The position numbers were made by a program, and so were the translations under genes. DNA of 64,000 nucleotides, taken from contig NC_133773.1 in the NCBI RefSeq assembly GCF_003597395.2, positions 129,552,865 to 129,616,864 of the forward strand. Direction: 5' to 3'. The DNA is from Chelonoidis abingdonii. Lineage: Eukaryota; Chordata; Testudines; Testudinidae. Below the pieces are notes generated by a model, which worked only from the letters and a program-made list of their open reading frames with translations, searched no databases and was not told the origin of the DNA. Shown piece after piece: positions 46,174 to 55,271 of the stretch (positions are counted from its first letter, which is position 1; every line of letters begins with the position of its first letter).

Positions 46174-46175
46174 CC

Positions 46176-48026
46176 TCATTCCTGCAACCCCAGGCCTAGG
46201 ATGAGAGAAGGGGATACATAACCCCTGGAGCTGCAGGAGCAACAGCAATAGGGGCTGGGATAGGTGCATAATTAATCGCTGGGTGCGGGAGTGGTAGATG
46301 CATAGGGGTGGGAGGACACAGATCTGATTCAGTGAGAAGTTTGGGGAGAAGCTGGAAGCTCTGCACTATCTGATAAGCCAACGAAGGCACTTGTAGCCTG
46401 GGGCCAAAATCACCTTGCTCTGTAAATCTGAGAGAATGGACAGCACTTACTGTCTCTCAGACACACGCTGGGCTTAGGGGCAGGCAGCCAAAATAAAAAA
46501 ATCAAGAGACAAACCAAAACCCACAATTTGATTTTTAAAAGAACCCTCTCAATTTCTCAGTGAATCCCATAATTTGGGGGGAGGGACTTGGGATTTTTTA
46601 ACTTTGGGGGTTGGCAGTACTGCATATAGGGTCCAAGTATTGCATGGGGAAAGCAGACTATCAGCATCCATCATGTGGTTCTAAGAGACATGTACACAGA
46701 GGAGACCAATTTTCTTTGCTGATCTTTTCCCCCTACACCTCAAGGTTTTAGCAGCAGTGAGGCATTTCCCTAAGCTCATGACACACTGATGAAAACTCGA
46801 AATGTTGCAGGAAATGGTACTGGTAAGGCAGTGGACAGCATTCTTCCCTTAGAATCATTAAACAATTCGCCAGCCTGGTGCTAGGGCAGCTGCGCTGCGT
46901 GAGGTGCTGTTACATGAGACCTAAAAGCGAGATCCTGACCACTTGTGGTCACTTTACATCCTTGGAGTCTTGTTAATAAAATTAGAGGATATTCTTTTAT
47001 GAATGGCCTTGCTAAATAAAAATATGATAATTACTTTCGATCAAAAGCCCCTCTTCTGGTGTCCATTGGCTAAGGGATCATTTATTCTGTAGTCTCAACA
47101 GTTGGATAGTGTTGCTGTGTGCTATTTAAAGGTACCCTTCTTCCACTCCAGTGCATGGCAGCTGTAGTTCAGCAGAGGATGAAGTTAGTCCTGTATATAT
47201 AATTTGCAATCAGTTTGCAAAGGTTTCTGAATGCCTTGGGATTTATAGCAAGAAAGGCTCTGTATAAATGTCAGTGAGTATCATTAGGTGTGTGTGTGTC
47301 TATAATGCTGATGGAACGCAAGCACCATGAATTACCCAAATTGCTACTATGGGAACGACATACTTTTTTAAGGATCTGATCCAGCAAGCCACATTCATGC
47401 CGAGTAGCGCTTACTCATATGAATTTTCCCACCATATTAAATGGCACTGCTTGCTCGGGAAAAGGCTACTCAATCTGAGTAAAAGTTGCAGAATTAGAGC
47501 CCTTAGGCATTAGCAGAACAGAGTTAAAAAGGTGGGTAAAACCCACGTAACTTATTGGCACAGAAGTTGTTTCTGCCCTGGGCTTGCTGTCACTATCTTT
47601 CCATGCTGGAAAAATTGTATGTGTGGGTGCAGTATACCCGTTTTTACAAGTTTTATTTTGCTAACATCTCATGAGTTCTGGTCTCCCCAACAATGAATCT
47701 GAGATACTTTTGTTCCTGTGTGCTGCAGGGGAAAAGGATTTAAAGACCCAACATTAAAAAAAGAGACCGCCTTTCTGTGGTTTGGGAACAGCATCTTGAT
47801 GTGAAATAATCTTGAAGATGAGGTCCAATGTTTTCTTTTGACATAGGTTAACAATGCAACAAGTTGCTGTTGTGGAGGGAGACAAGAAAAGCAGGTACTT
47901 TTGCCCCCCACAGTGTGCTAAATGTGAGGGGTCAGGACGTCCTGGCTCTTACTTGCCTATGCGGGCGAGTAAGGCCTCCCTGCAATGCAAACCCAGACCT
48001 GCTCCCCAATGACCTGAATTATTATT
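46176..48026. other. No gene; possible old repeats
   Basis: 46470-46620 ('cagccaaaataaaaaaatcaagag ... ggatttttta') looks like a decayed dispersed element. 47385-47507 has weak palindromic pairing around ccgagtagcgcttactcata and cctttt/aggctactcaatctgagtaa. Neither has clear ends. Confidence 0.35.
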
Positions 48027-48034
48027 GTTTAGAG

Positions 48035-48343
48035 CAGGGGTAGGCAACCTATGGCACACGTGCCGCAGGCGGCACGCAAGCTCTTTTCAGTGGCATTTAC
48101 ACTGCTCGGGTCCTGGCCACTGGTCTGCGGGGCTCTGCGTTTTAATTTAATTTTAAATGAAGCTTCTTAAACATTTTAAAAACCTTATTTACTTTATGTA
48201 CAACAATAGCTTAGTTATATGTTATAGATTTATAGAAAGAGACCTTCTAAAAAAGTTAAAATGTATGCCTGGCACGCGAAACCTTAAATTAGAATGAATA
48301 AATGAAGACTCGGCACAACACTTCTGAAAGGTTGCTGACCCCG
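48035..48343. mobile_element. hAT MITE (309 bp), Charlie-like ends
   Basis: Left end caggggtaggcaacctatgg; right end, reverse-complemented, cggggtcagcaacctttcag. Flanking octamers gtttagag (48027-48034) and ctttagag (48344-48351) match at 7 of 8 positions. Interior non-coding and AT-rich. One base of the right terminal repeat (the T of ccctg) appears lost. Confidence 0.88.
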
Positions 48344-48384
48344 CTTTAGAGGCTCAAAAGCACCAGTTAAGCTCTGCAAGGAAG

Positions 48385-48655
48385 GAGGGCCTTGTGGTTA
48401 AGGGATTGGCCTGGAAATGAGGGGTTATGGGTTTGATTCCTAGATATATCATAGGGCTCCTGATGTTGGGCAACTCACTTAATGCCCAAATAAATTTGTT
48501 AGTCTTTAAGGTGCCACAAGGACTCCTCGTTCTTTTCTCTTAATCTGTCTATGTCTCAGATGTAAAATGGAGATGATCATGATTCCTTTCCTCCACCTTT
48601 TGTCTATTTTGATTGTAAGTGACTGGGTCAGAGATTGCCTGTATATAGTATACTA
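48385..48655 (+). mobile_element. MIR-type SINE, split by a Penelope fragment
   Basis: The head (ccttgtggttaagggattgg) and first core part (gggcaactcacttaat) lie before 48482; the second part (cttaatctgtctatgtctcagatgtaaaatggagatgat) resumes at about 48538. A 50-bp Penelope-like terminal fragment sits between them. Further 3' tail sequence continues after the AT microsatellite at about 48762-48835. Confidence 0.82.
48485..48536 (+). mobile_element. Penelope-like terminal fragment inside MIR
   Basis: 'ccaaataaatttgttagtctttaaggtgccacaaggactcctcg' is the terminal block also present (reverse) at 1990-2060. The hexamer cttaat occurs on both sides (48477-48482 and about 48539-48544) and may be the duplication made on insertion. 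Confidence 0.8.
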
Positions 48656-48667
48656 TATATAGTATAC

Positions 48668-48711
<44 letters not shown>

Positions 48712-48762
48712 ACTATATATGGTATATATGTATACTATATATAGTAATATATAGGTACAGAA
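48642..48762. repeat. AT microsatellite with tatagtatac units
   Basis: A pure (AT)n core is flanked on both sides by repeats of tatactatatatag and its complement, so the whole block is largely self-complementary. Confidence 0.92.
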
Positions 48763-48763
48763 T

Positions 48764-48836
48764 CTAGCATAAGAGGATCCTAATCTTGGCTGGAATCTCT
48801 AGGAGCTACTGTAATACAAATGACAATAATAACCTT
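48764..48836 (+). mobile_element. MIR/L2-type 3' tail (continuation of 48385-48655)
   Basis: 'agaatctagcataagaggatcctaatcttggctggaatctctaggagctactgtaatacaaatgacaataataa' is the same tail as at 22432-22566, cut off from its body by the AT microsatellite. Confidence 0.75.
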
Positions 48837-48837
48837 G

Positions 48838-48906
48838 GCCCCATTGTTCTAGGTGTTGTCTGAACTCACGAGAAGATGCTTGCTCTGAAGAGTTTACAAT
48901 CTACTA
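48838..48906 (-). mobile_element. MIR/L2-type tail, reverse orientation
   Basis: 'ggccccattgttctaggtgttgtctgaactcacgagaagatgcttgctctgaagagtttacaatcta' is the reverse complement of the tail. It directly follows the plus-oriented tail, forming an inverted pair. Confidence 0.72.
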
Positions 48907-48909
48907 ACA

Positions 48910-49430
48910 CACGCAGCCTTGGAAATGAGAGACAGTGGGACACAACAAAGTATGTAACATTTTAATAAATTATACACGTTTAAACAATGATTCGAACACC
49001 TCAGCTTTGCCTGGTGTGGCCCTTCAACCTTTCTTTTCTTGTAGGCATAACAGAAGAGGTGAGACGTGGAGGCAAAGTGAGCAGTTGCCATTTTGGATCA
49101 GTTTGGCCCTTGTGGATGTTCCATGCAACGTGGGAGAATGTGTGATGACTGGTGTGGGCTTGGCTGGTGGCTTGTCAAAACTGTCAACGCTGGTGAGCAA
49201 GAGAGTTGTGAAAAGAAACAAGCACAGATAAGTAAGGAGAGACAGAGCTGTGAAGGCTTTGGAAAGTGAGGATGAGAAGGTGGAATTTAGAATTCCCATC
49301 ACAATCTAGCCTGTTTGAAAATGAAGGGCCAGACTTGGATCCTCCTAGTCATGGCTGGTTTCCATAGGATCACTCGAGGGGAAACTCTTTTGCAAATCAA
49401 GTAGAGCCTGTCAGAATCAGGCCCTAAGAA
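48910..49430. other. No gene or repeat recognised
   Basis: Overlapping motif-free frames on both strands at 48894-49302; nothing else. Confidence 0.4.
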
Positions 49431-49433
49431 TAC

Positions 49434-49522
49434 GGGGCCAAATTTAGAGCTCAGATAAACAAGTGTAGCTCCATTGACTTTAATGGAGTTGGATCTCTAA
49501 ACACCAATCTGAAACTGGCCCC
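49434..49522. repeat. Short palindromic element
   Basis: Outer arms ggggccaaattt and (reverse-complemented) ggggccagtttc; centre tagctccattgactttaatg with ggagtt is nearly self-complementary. About 89 bp. Confidence 0.6.
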
Positions 49523-49524
49523 AT

Positions 49525-50550
49525 GGAACCCAAAACATTCTCTTATTGGTTCCTCTAAGTATTTTCCCATCGGGGATCAATTGTCAGGATACAAAAATAA
49601 TCCCCCAGCTTCTCATTGCAAAGGAAAGTTATTGCTTCAGATATTATGCAATAGGGGACACAGGCCTGCTGAAGACAAGGAAATGGCTTGTTGAGTAGGA
49701 TAAAAGAAGTGTACATAGAGCAGCATACATTTATTAAGGTGCCTGTCTCTGCATGTGGTTGCAGAAGCTTTGGTGTTTTGATTGCTGCTTGATTTAGGCA
49801 GCTTTCTGGGTGATGTTACTCTTCTATTTATGTGGCCTAAGAAAGGGAAAAGGGAGAGAGAGGAGCCTTGGGGAGCTGTGACCCTCTTTATTCAAACCTG
49901 AACAGCGGCAGGGTCTTTACTTCTAAGAACTCACTTTGCCTTTCTTCTCATCATCCAATGAGGGTGCCGAAATAATAGGTCCTTGGAGCTAAAAAGGTTG
50001 ATCATCAAGAAAAGCTCTGTGCCTGCCGAATCCTAGGGTGATGGAAAACTCTTAGTGCTTCATTGAACTACGTTGTGATAACAGACAATCTAAAAGGCAA
50101 ATTGAAAGGGTGATTTTGAAATTGATCTGGGCACAGACATTTTGTGCCATTCCCTGTTCCCCAAACAACATAACGTGGACCACTGCATGGAATGAGCTTC
50201 CTAACTGCCAAATAACACCAAATGTATCACATGTGATTGCAGCAGATGTCTTCAGCAGTGGATGGCAGGATCGGTGTTAATCTTTAGTGCCGGGTGTAGG
50301 GATACAGCGGCACTAAATTATGGAGATTACATTAGTAGGTTAAGAGGATCATTACTACAGAAAGGTCCTGCTGGGACCTTAGCACTCTCCTTACATGGAG
50401 GTGTTAAATAGAGTCACCTGCTGTGAATGACAGAGCTGCAGATATAAATAACTACAAACAGGAGGACAGCACATGCTTCCCAGGAAGCAGAGCAGCACAG
50501 GATTTTTGGATGCATTTTGAATGGTGTTAATATAACCACTTTTCTTTTTC
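49525..50550. other. No gene or repeat recognised
   Basis: AT-rich, no frames above 60 codons of interest. Confidence 0.5.
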
Positions 50551-50554
50551 AGAC

Positions 50555-50715
50555 ACGTATAGTCTTGTGGCTAGGATAAGAAAGTAGGAGTCAGAATTCC
50601 TGGGATATACTCCTGCTACTGAGTGTCTGGGTTCCCTTGGACAAGTCACTCTACCCTTCCAAATCTCAGCTTACCCATAGAGAAAAACAGGTGTAACAAT
50701 ATTTGTGTGGGTATT
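50555..50715 (+). mobile_element. MIR-type SINE
   Basis: 'gtatagtcttgtggctaggataag' (head), 'ggagtcagaattcctggg' and 'cttggacaagtcactctacccttccaaatctcagcttacccatagag' (core) match a MIR-like element. Confidence 0.82.
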
Positions 50716-50739
50716 TACTGGGTTATCTCTCTCAGGACA

Positions 50740-51100
50740 CCGTCAATACCAGATTGAGTAATCAAGACCGCTGAACAGGGAAATAACCCACTTCTTTCCT
50801 TGACGAACCAAGGGGTGCACCCCACCCACATACTTTTTCGCTACACTGATACTGTCTTGGACTCTAAATACATTCCATGGGTGGTATACCCGAGCCCACT
50901 TATCTACTGATGCTTTAAAAACCCCTGCACTCCAGTCTGGGTTTATGCTAGTTATGTGATATGTATCTATCTCATGATCCTTGTGACCAATACCTGTAAT
51001 CCCTCATAACTCAAGCCTGACCTCAGATGTACAGTACTTTCCCTCTTAACTTGTGTATATTTAATTTTAAACATTAACCTTAATAAAATTTTTAAATCTG
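50740..51100 (+). other. Possible dispersed element with polyadenylation-like end
   Basis: I remember similar sequence ('cgaaccaaggggtgcaccccacccac', 'gtgaccaatacctgtaatccctc', 'ttaaccttaataaaattttt') recurring in turtle genomes. It ends with aataaa at about 51081-51086. Family unknown to me; no coding sequence. Confidence 0.35.
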
Positions 51101-51129
51101 AGTACCTGACAAACTTTTCTGTATTTATC

Positions 51130-51375
51130 CTTATGACACGTCTGTGAGGTAAAGGGGTGCTTTTCTCCCCACTTTACAGATAGGGGATTGAGGCATAAAG
51201 AGGATAAAGGCCAGATTTCACTAGGTGCCTATCTGCATCTTTGAATGCCTAAATATTTTTGAAAATCTGGGTCAAAGCGATTTGGACAGCATCACACAGG
51301 AATTCTGTGGTGAAGCAGGAGCCCAAGTGTGGATCTCCCAAGTCCTATGTTATTCTCTAAATACGGGGCCATCCT
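51130..51375 (-). mobile_element. MIR-type SINE, reverse orientation, with insertion
   Basis: The core 'ccccactttacagataggggattgaggcataaagagg' and 'cagcatcacacaggaattctgtggtgaagcaggagcccaag' are separated by about 80 bases (51211-51283) reading 'ccagatttcactaggtgcc ... tttttgaaaatctggg', a small palindromic insert of the family listed at 39982. Confidence 0.8.
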
Positions 51376-51431
51376 TCTCACTGTATTGTATGTCTGCAAA
51401 ATGCCATGCATGCCTTTACTGCTGTATCATT

Positions 51432-51533
51432 AGAGCCCTGCAAATCCGCAGGTATCTGCTTTATATCAGTGGGCCATTTTTGTGGCTAGCAGCTCGGATG
51501 TGGATACAAATTTTTTATCCGCGCAGGGCTCTG
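51432..51533. mobile_element. Palindromic MITE with agagccctgc ends
   Basis: Left end agagccctgcaaatccgcag; right end reverse-complemented agagccctgcgcggataaaa. The inside repeats atccgc/gcggat words. About 102 bp. I know this as a common turtle repeat but cannot name the superfamily. Confidence 0.65.
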
Positions 51534-51534
51534 C

Positions 51535-51898
51535 AGCACAGACTCACTAGAACAGAGCGGCTGTCATCCAGACCACAGGGTCCAGCTCAGCTCTCTGAAT
51601 CACACAGCAGCGGGGGTAGCCTGCTGGGCATTCTAGGAGTTGTCGTCCCCAGCTGGCTTGGACAGAGGAGGTAAACTACAACTCTCAGAAGGGAGTGAGC
51701 CAAGTGCCATTTTGAAAGAAGTGTGGTGGTGTAATTTACACTAGTGTGTGGCATGGGCATGCTATGAAGGGGGAGTAGTTATCACTGCTCTTTGCCTGGG
51801 CTGGGTCTGCCTGCATTACAGTCCCCGCAGCAGCAAAAGAGTGTCTGAGCCCTCCCATCCCATCCCACTTCACACAAGCTCCCAGGTTTGTAGCCTTT
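51535..51898. other. No gene recognised; flank of retroviral LTR
   Basis: Frames at 51225-51674 plus and 51736-51973 minus have no motifs; the latter two run into the LTR. Confidence 0.45.
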
Positions 51899-51900
51899 GA

Positions 51901-52392
51901 TGTGGAAAAAAATTGATCCACGCATTGTTTTTTCAATCAGATCAGCCTGTGGCCCTTTATTGATTACAAGCACGCAGGGGGGTGGTAGCTAAAGGAGCTG
52001 TTCCCCCGAGTCCAGGAACACACAAACTTTTTAAAGCTTAAAATCACAGACAAATTACACATACGTCTGTATTAATTACCTTATTTGGAATACATTGCAA
52101 AATTAATATAGGTCAAAAGCAAAAAGAACAATCGCCCTTATTTGGCTTTTCCTGTTATTGTTATTCACAGTCTGGTTTGTTTGTGGTTTGGCTTTTCTAA
52201 CAGTGCTATTGCAGTTATATATTTCCTAAGCTTGGACTATTGCAAATTGTTCTGTTAGGGGATTTTTCCCACTCTGACTCCTTCTGCTCCTTGTACACAG
52301 AAACAAGCAGGATCTTAATTCAAAGGCTGTAAGCAAGCTTGACCAAACTCAGGGCCTTGACTAAAGTTTAAGGCCTGCTAAATTTTCCCACA
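51901..52392 (-). repeat. Retroviral 3' LTR (492 bp)
   Basis: The ends are inverted: tgtggaaaaa on the plus strand at 51901 and ttttcccaca at 52383-52392, so the LTR reads TG...CA in sense direction. A polyadenylation signal aataaa lies on the minus strand at 51956-51961, followed by about 55 bases of R/U5. The polypurine tract lies directly upstream. Outer target duplication cannot be checked without the 5' LTR. Confidence 0.85.
51956..51961 (-). promoter_or_regulatory. LTR polyadenylation signal
   Basis: aataaa on the minus strand inside the LTR, about 55 bases before its end. Confidence 0.75.
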
Positions 52393-52393
52393 C

Positions 52394-52407
52394 AATTTCC
52401 CCCTTTG
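52394..52407 (-). other. Retroviral polypurine tract
   Basis: Minus strand caaagggggaaatt, directly before the LTR start. It primes plus-strand DNA synthesis in retroviruses; position and composition are as expected. Confidence 0.85.
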
Positions 52408-52511
52408 ATGCCTCTTTGGCATCACATTAGCCTACTCCTCTATGTTCATTAATCCACTAATTTCCTCTCTCTCTTCCTCTCCTTCTATCTGCATTTCCTT
52501 ATGCACATTTA

Positions 52512-54639
52512 TTACTGCCTCTGGTTTCCCAAACTGTTGTCATTACGTTTATTAACAATTATTAGTGCCACTTGCTCTTGTACACTGAGCTTAGCAGGTC
52601 TAGCACAATGATAAATGCATTCATTACAACAACAGCAATAACACAATTCCTTGCCAAAAAATAATAAAAGCGATAACATTCCCAAAATAAGAAAATAATA
52701 TGGTTTGGGCTGCTGAATAGCCTTGGTTATAAAGCATACTGCATCATACTTAGTACATAAAGTAGACACTCTATAGGCTGTATGAAAGGCATTCTTTTTA
52801 ACTTAATATATAATTTTGAGCATGTGAACTTGTCCCAGTAGGTCAGAAATTTTCTGAACCTCTGGTAGGACTGAAAGCAAATTTTGGAATCGGTCAGGTA
52901 CTAGGGTAGTCCAATTAAAGGGGATTTTATACTTAAGGGCTACTTGTAGAATCTTATTAGCAGGCCAATAAAGAAGATGGCTGCCTGCAGCAGTGGTAAG
53001 ATTAAAATGTATGTCTAACAAAGCAGAGGCTTCTAAACACGCATAGCTGTCATTAGCTTGGAAAAGCAAGTGTCCTGTCAAGTTAGTTCCTAGCCTCATG
53101 CTTCCCAGCAGACACTGTCATGAACACTGACAACCTCCCCTGGTTTCAGTTTGCGCACACATTGAAGCTGTGGGGGTTCTAAGGGCTAGAGTGTTCACTG
53201 ATTTCCTATCCCTATCCAGATATCGGGCGTTATTTCAGGAGCACTGACTATAGGTTAGGCATACCAGGTGGTTTAATTTCCCAAATGTCTTGGTGAATTA
53301 CCCAATCCCACATGCATCCTCCCCATGGACCTGGCAGGATTCAGTATGTTGGAGTCCACACCCTTCCAACCAGTCCATATGCTTGGAAGGAGCACTTGTG
53401 AGAGTCTGCACCTCCACCCAGAGAACCTCCAGGGTCACAAATTAGATGGAACTCCTGAGGTGTTTGTAAGGGCAGAGGACCAGGCCTGATGCTTAAGGTC
53501 CCTCTGAATGGCCTTTAGCTGGTCATTCAGAAAATCTTGAACCTCTGAACATGCCAGATCCCACTGCAATGCCTTCCCTGCCTCAATGATATTTAGCACC
53601 ATTGTTGTCAGCAGTTTGGGTCATTGAGCTAAGGGCAGAGATAACATGTAACTCACCAACACCAGCCTGGACTTGGGTTAACTGTGCTCCAGTAATAAGG
53701 CCGGTGACTTTCTAACTGACCTTTTTTTTTTTTTTCATGTTCTTGGGTTTTATGGATATTCCAAATTGCTGTTATGCTATTTGCACCATTCCATAGGTGT
53801 CCAGCCAAGTCTCTTCTCTTTCTAGGGGAAACCCAGCTCTTTTGCTGGGCTAGACGAATGGCAGATCCTTTAGAACAATTTGGATATGGAGAGATAATTT
53901 GAAAACTGGATAAGGACAGTGCGAATTTAATGGTCCCTAATGTAGCATTAATTACAGTCCATCGATGTCCTAACACATCTCTAGTCTGTGAAGCATTGTA
54001 CCACATCTGTTGGCCAAACACCCTCACAAAGGGCAGAGAAGTATCAGCATCAATGGCAAAGGAAGAGGTATATTGCAATAGGGTACAGGATAAATTATTA
54101 GTTTCGGGAATAATTTTTAGTACAGGTAAAATCTTCAGTGGCAGAACAGACTCTTTGGGTATATGTTTGATTATTTACTAGTGAGGCTACTAATTGGCTA
54201 AGATTTAGAAAAATATTACTTTCCCATTTCCACCCTAAATTCGTTAAGAAGGAGAGGCTAAGGAATATTAAAACGTTCATCTTCAGGTAGTTTTGGCTAG
54301 CTTCCACAAGCTATTCTTCGAGATTTAGTAGTCTTAGTTCACTTAGCTGTCTGGTAGTGAGGCAGAGAGGTTACTAGCACAATCACCTTGCTTGGTTGGA
54401 GGCTTTATTATGTCCTCAGGTGGAGAGGTTGTTTTCTTAGCAAGATCCAAAGGCACAGTGGGTCTGTCAGTGGACAAAGGAGAGGTTACCAACTCTTCAC
54501 TTTGTCCTTCACTCCTGCTGTCCAGGAGGAGCAACAATGCCAGAAGGAAAGATAGACCAATCATCAGTCGGACAGCCATTACAGTGAGAAACATGGGCAG
54601 GTAGTCAATTAACAGGACTTGATAAGGGTCCCTCAGCAC
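52512..54639 (-). pseudogene. env: Retroviral envelope gene, broken
   Basis: The minus strand carries an envelope in several frames. The N-terminal frame (54639-54343) has a leader with a hydrophobic core (RLMIGLSFLLALLLLLDS) followed by a Ser/Thr/Pro-rich stretch. Frames 54307-54098 and 54078-53653 follow, the latter holding a furin-type site, RKRRD, at about 53823-53809. Frame 53099-52803 has several N-glycosylation motifs (NLT, NDS, NLT, NWT). The last frame (52769-52512) holds the membrane anchor (YYFLILGMLSLLLFFG) and a Cys-rich tail start (LCYCCCCNEC). I see no CX6CC motif and no evident immunosuppressive-type segment. A run of A at 53722-53735 (sense) and other indels and stops break the gene. 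Confidence 0.78.
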
Positions 54640-55270
54640 GGATCCAGGGCGGTTCCTCGCTGATGGACCTCTGTGTAGATCCAGTCTCCTGGTTTCAGTG
54701 AGAGGGAGGGCTGCTGTATATCAAAAGACCTAACACATTTCATTAGCGCCTGGCAATAATTAAGCCTTGTGTTATTTATTAAATGACTGTCCATCTGAGC
54801 CAGGGTCAGTGGGGCACAGCCGGTAGTCTCATTGGGTGCCCTGTTAGAATTTCATGAGGGCTGAGTTCGGTCTTTTGATTGGGAGTGGCCTTCAAAGGGC
54901 ATTTGGCCATATTGGTGAAGCTGCACATAACTCTTTTATAATCTGTCCAGATATGCCAGACTGTGATATAAAATCCTTAAGCAAAAGTTTTACAACAGTT
55001 TTGGCATCTGCCTTTTTACAAGGAAACACATTACTAAAACTAACACATACTAATAATTACAACATTTAAACATTTGAATTAAATCAATCTGAATATTTAC
55101 AAAAGGTCGCCAAGGTAGGGGACGCTCTGCCTGCCTAACTTTAACAGCCTTATCAACATTATGCTGCTGGCAGATTACACACTGTTGACAGTATTGCTGG
55201 GCCACAGAAGAAAAAATCTGGTACAAATCAGTCTTATCTAGCTACAGCAATAATTCCTCCTTCGCCCATG
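54640..55270 (-). pseudogene. pol: Retroviral integrase remnant (end of pol), broken
   Basis: In sense order: a zinc-finger Cys pair with CVICQQHN (about 55180), then PLPWRPFVNIQIDLIQM with the first catalytic Asp (about 55090), then a decayed VVKLLLKDF stretch, a split LSPHEILTG-like motif near 54870, LAQMDSHLINNT (about 54800) and the C-terminal domain PGDWIYTEVHQRGTALDP (about 54690-54640). The middle of the catalytic core, with the second Asp and the Glu of the D,D-35-E triad, is missing. Integrase inserts viral DNA into host DNA; this copy cannot. The motifs are of the gammaretrovirus-like type. Confidence 0.75.
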
Positions 55271-55271
55271 C

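Larger units (their letters stand above)
51901..55270 (-). mobile_element. Endogenous retrovirus, 5'-incomplete provirus
   Basis: In minus-strand order: an integrase remnant (about 55270-54640), an envelope gene in broken frames (54639-52512), a polypurine tract (52407-52394) and a 3' LTR (52392-51901). I find no gag, protease, reverse transcriptase or 5' LTR within the window on this strand, so the 5' half is deleted or too decayed to see. The short integrase C-terminus leading straight into the envelope leader resembles gammaretrovirus-like organisation, but the envelope lacks some class I hallmarks. Confidence 0.82.
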
